Positions 61,248 to 64,000 of a stretch of 64,000 nucleotides of DNA are shown here, piece by piece. A model generated the notes under the pieces. The model was not told where the DNA came from, searched no databases, and saw only the letters and a list, made by a program, of their open reading frames with translations. The stretch is taken from assembly GCA_016927905.1 (NCBI GenBank), contig JAFGLW010000030.1, positions 1 to 64,000 of the forward strand, given 5' to 3'. A program made the translations under genes and the position numbers. The DNA is from a candidate division CSSED10-310 bacterium (GTDB taxonomy: Bacteria; CSSED10-310; JAFGJC01). Position 1 is the first letter of the stretch. Every line of letters begins with the position of its first letter.

Positions 61248-62618
61248 TCAGGGATTCAGGGGGAGTTTAAGCCGTGCGACGCATCCGCCTTCGGGGTTGT
61301 TCTCAAGGCTCAGAGAACCTCCGTGTGCTTCCGCGATCTGCCGGCTGAGAACCAGACCGATTCCCGAGCCGCTGGGTTTGGTTGTGAAGAACGGGACGAA
61401 GAGGTTGGATGTGCTGGCGATTCCGGGCCCCCGGTCGGCGATGAATATCTCGACATGATATTCGTTGGTGGTCCATCCGGTTGTGACACCACCCCCGGTT
61501 TCAGCGACGGCATCCACTGCGTTGCGGAGCAGGTTAATCAGGAGTTGATCCAGTTGGTCCCGGTCGGCCCGGATGGTGATGTCGGGTCCGGATTGAATCG
61601 TGATATTTATCCGGGTTTCGAGTTCCGCTGTTTCCTTGATCCATGAGGGGATGTGAATTGGTTTGAAAGTGGGTGGCGGCAGTCTGGCAAGTCGTGAATA
61701 CGCATCCATGAACCGGCTCAGGGCATCCGCCCGTGCGGAGATGACATCCAGGCCGCTCCGGATGTCGTCCGTGAGTTCTCCGCCGTCCGGTGTGGTTGCG
61801 AGCATCTGGGTCAGGCTGGTGGAAATGGACTTGATGGGCGCCAGCGAGTTATTCAGTTCATGCCCCAGCACCCGGACCAGGCGTTGCCATGCCTGTCGTT
61901 CCTCTTCACGCAATGCCTTGCCGATGTCCGAAACAACCAGCAGATGATGGGGCCGGCCCCTTTCCCGGAATTTACCGCGTTTCATACTCCACCGGCTCTG
62001 TTTTCCTTCATAATTCCGTTCGAAGGTGCGGGAGGGATCTCCGGAAAGGCAGTCATCCAGACCCAGTTCCGCTGCGGATGCACCCAGGATGCGTTCGGAA
62101 GGCTTACCCAGAAAACGTTCCCCGGCGCGGTTGACCAGCCGCAGTTTCCGCGCGTCGTCGAACGCGAACACCGCCGTATCGATTTCCGCCATCACTTTTC
62201 TCAGGAGCGTGGTGGCTTCCAGCGCGCCCAGTCTTTGCATGCGGAGGGTTTCCCCCAATATGTTGATCTCCCGTATCACTTCGCCCATGGCGTCATCTTT
62301 GGCGGGAAGGCGTGCACGGATGGAATAGTCGCCCTCCCGTAATGCGGCCAGAAGATTGGACAAGGTTCTCAGGGAAAAGGCCAGGCGGGATCTGAGGATG
62401 GCGCTTCCGATACCCATGGATGCCGCGATCAGAACCGTGGCCGTCCACTGAATCTTGGAACTGCAGGGACCGGTCCAGACCAGTATCAGGGCGGTCAGTG
62501 AACCCGGGAACCCGATAATCCAGGCCAAGAGCAGTATGCGCTGTTCCAGTGACATCGAAAACCATCTGCCGGGATGCCGTTCGGGTCTGATCTGGGCTGG
62601 TTCCCGGGGCGGTTTCAC
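61248..62618 (-). CDS. NtrY-like membrane sensor histidine kinase
   Basis: Two N-terminal membrane helices (about residues 28-48 and 58-76), a HAMP-like segment (ALREGDYSIRARL), a PAS domain (AEIDTAVFAFDDARKLRLVN), an H-box LVRVLGHELNNSLAPIKSI with the phospho-histidine, and an ATPase domain with N-box LINLLRNAVDAV, DRGPGI and GSGIGLVLSRQIAEAHGG. It phosphorylates the regulator encoded 6 bases upstream. The 456-residue reading frame begins at GTG 62618; an ATG at 62555 would shorten it by 21 residues, and neither has a clear ribosome-binding site. Confidence 0.88.
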   Translation of the reverse strand: MKPPREPAQIRPERHPGRWFSMSLEQRILLLAWIIGFPGSLTALILVWTGPCSSKIQWTATVLIAASMGIGSAILRSRLAFSLRTLSNLLAALREGDYSIRARLPAKDDAMGEVIREINILGETLRMQRLGALEATTLLRKVMAEIDTAVFAFDDARKLRLVNRAGERFLGKPSERILGASAAELGLDDCLSGDPSRTFERNYEGKQSRWSMKRGKFRERGRPHHLLVVSDIGKALREEERQAWQRLVRVLGHELNNSLAPIKSISTSLTQMLATTPDGGELTDDIRSGLDVISARADALSRFMDAYSRLARLPPPTFKPIHIPSWIKETAELETRINITIQSGPDITIRADRDQLDQLLINLLRNAVDAVAETGGGVTTGWTTNEYHVEIFIADRGPGIASTSNLFVPFFTTKPSGSGIGLVLSRQIAEAHGGSLSLENNPEGGCVARLKLPLNP

Positions 62619-62624
62619 CGCATG

Positions 62625-63995
62625 TCACATGCCGTGCTTGCTCAGCCGGCGATAGAGCCCGCTCCGGCTCAGTCCCAGAGCTTTCGCTGCTTTGCTGACG
62701 TTCCCGTTATGCCGCACCAGAGACTTTCGGATCAGCACTTTTTCGACTTCTTCCAGATCCATCTCATCCAGATTCCGGGTATCGAGAAGATCGGATTTTA
62801 AACCGAGATCCGACTGGTTGACTGCGGTACCGGTGGACATCAAGACGGCTCGTTCAACAACATGGTCCAGTTCCCGGATATTCCCGGGCCAGGAATGATT
62901 TTTGAGGATGTTGAGGGCGTTGTCGGTAAAATCGCTGATATCTTTGCGGTAGCGCAGGGTGTGGTTTTTCAGAAAAAACCGGGCGAGAAGTGGGATGTCG
63001 GACTGACGATCGCGAAGCGGAGGGAGATGGATCTCCACGGTGTTTAACCGGAAATACAGGTCTCTTCTGAACCGCCCTTCCGCCACTTCCGAATGGAGAT
63101 CCGAGTTGGTCGCGGATATTATCCGGACATTCGCCGTGCAGGTCCGGGAAGATCCCACCCGCTCAAATTCACCGGTTTCCATGAACCTCAGCAGCTTGGT
63201 CTGCTGAGCGTAGGGGATGTTGGCGACTTCATCCATGAAGAGTGTGCCGCCATCCGCCAGCTCGAATCTCCCCGCCCGATCCTGACGGGCGTCCGTAAAC
63301 GCACCTTTGACATGGCCGAACAGCTCGCTTTCAATGATTCCAGGGGATAATTCGGAGATGTTGACTGTAATCAGCGGTTTATCCGAGCGGCTTGACAGGG
63401 AATGCAGCAGTTGAGCGATCAGATTTTTACCGGTACCGTTTTCCCCGGTCAAAAGAATATTGGCTTCGGAAGGCCCGATTCGCATGATCAGATCCATCAC
63501 CGGTTTCATGGCATCCGATTCGGCAATGATTTTCTCCTTGCAGTCGCCCTGGAGTATCCGGTTCGCTTCCTGAAGTCGTTCCCCGTTTTTCAAAGCCTGC
63601 CGGAGTTCGATTTGGGTCTTCAGGATGGTCAGCAGCCTGGCGTTGTCCCATGGTTTCTGTATGAAATCTCTTGCGCCGGACCGCATGGCTCTCACCGCCA
63701 GCTCAATACTTCCCCATGCCGTCATGACCACGATCGGCACCGTCGGATCGATTTCCCCGATCCTGCTCAGCAGTTCCAGGCCCTCCTCGCCCGAAGTCGT
63801 GTCCCGGGTGTAGTTCAGGTCCATCAGGACGAGATCGTATTCGGTGGATTTGATATTTTGAAGCAGTTCCCGGGGAGAGGTTACGGAATCAGCTTTGTAG
63901 CCGTTGCTTTTCAAAAGAAGCTGCAAGGCTTTCAGAACATCCCGCTGATCATCAGCGATTAAGATTCGATGCGTGAACGCTTCGCTTCGGGTCAT
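62625..63995 (-). CDS. NtrC-family sigma54-dependent response regulator
   Basis: Order of domains: receiver (IADDQRDVLKALQLLLKSNG, phospho-Asp in LVLMDLNYT), AAA+ sigma54-interaction domain (Walker A GENGTGKNLIA, GAFTDA loop at the place of GAFTGA, RRDLYFRLNTVEIHLPPLRD), and a Fis-type helix-turn-helix (GNVSKAAKALGLSRSGLYR). It activates sigma54 promoters after phosphorylation by the kinase encoded immediately downstream. ATG 63995 lies five bases from the window edge, so its ribosome-binding site is not visible. Confidence 0.93.
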   Translation of the reverse strand: MTRSEAFTHRILIADDQRDVLKALQLLLKSNGYKADSVTSPRELLQNIKSTEYDLVLMDLNYTRDTTSGEEGLELLSRIGEIDPTVPIVVMTAWGSIELAVRAMRSGARDFIQKPWDNARLLTILKTQIELRQALKNGERLQEANRILQGDCKEKIIAESDAMKPVMDLIMRIGPSEANILLTGENGTGKNLIAQLLHSLSSRSDKPLITVNISELSPGIIESELFGHVKGAFTDARQDRAGRFELADGGTLFMDEVANIPYAQQTKLLRFMETGEFERVGSSRTCTANVRIISATNSDLHSEVAEGRFRRDLYFRLNTVEIHLPPLRDRQSDIPLLARFFLKNHTLRYRKDISDFTDNALNILKNHSWPGNIRELDHVVERAVLMSTGTAVNQSDLGLKSDLLDTRNLDEMDLEEVEKVLIRKSLVRHNGNVSKAAKALGLSRSGLYRRLSKHGM

Positions 63996-64000
63996 GATCA

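Overview
The window is about 64 kb of moderately GC-rich bacterial DNA (clearly above 50 % GC by eye) with densely packed operons on both strands. I saw no rRNA, tRNA, CRISPR array, transposase or phage gene. An outer-membrane-type beta-barrel protein, many signal peptides and large secreted repeat proteins suggest a diderm. A tungsten/molybdenum aldehyde ferredoxin oxidoreductase with a four-cluster ferredoxin, plus a superoxide reductase, suggest an anaerobic or microaerophilic life. The mix of gingipain-like C25 proteins with lamin-tail domains, proline/threonine-rich linkers, carboxypeptidase-regulatory-like repeats and duplicated MacB-type permeases recalls poorly cultured phyla, but I cannot name the lineage from the sequence.

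Layout. 1-5.5 kb: a membrane glycosyltransferase and an SGNH protein, then an HD-GYP-like, PilZ and Cache-sensor cluster. 5.5-12.6 kb (minus): hisS, a PLD-like protein, a pseudo-receiver/DUF4388 protein and a membrane spermidine-synthase-like protein. 12.7-18.7 kb (plus): a NifS-like protein, an IscU scaffold, ferredoxin, aldehyde oxidoreductase, a GHMP kinase and a small coiled-coil protein. 18.7-26.3 kb (minus): a C25 peptidase-like surface protein, a membrane glycosyltransferase-like protein, glnS and gltX. 26.5-38 kb: a GT-C glycosyltransferase, then four large secreted proteins on the minus strand.

38.3-53.4 kb is the most notable region. Six plus-strand genes overlap or nearly touch and encode a machine built around homologues of the poly-gamma-glutamate proteins PgsC/CapC and PgsB/CapB. 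The CapC-like protein carries two CapC units in tandem plus a periplasmic domain. That domain is a degenerate copy of a separate putative hydrolase encoded two genes downstream. A 1695-residue secreted protein with a TPR-like helical section and a C-terminal barrel could serve as the outer-membrane exit, like PgaA or BcsC in exopolysaccharide systems. No PgsA/CapA is present. I infer a diderm poly-amino-acid synthesis, trimming and export system; the polymer itself cannot be read from the sequence.

53.4-64 kb: an SGNH-like membrane protein, a GNAT acetyltransferase, RidA, a secreted SUMF1-fold protein preceded by two long near-perfect palindromes, a MacB-type permease with a convergent ATPase gene, superoxide reductase, and an NtrY/NtrC-type two-component pair at the right edge.

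Several recognisable enzymes have lost key residues: the NifS-like protein lacks its PLP lysine, the M14 carboxypeptidase-like protein lacks several catalytic residues, both C25 proteins lack the catalytic histidine of the GHG motif, and the receiver domain lacks its phospho-aspartate. Start codons were moved to ribosome-binding-site-supported positions where the longest reading frame began at an unlikely codon.
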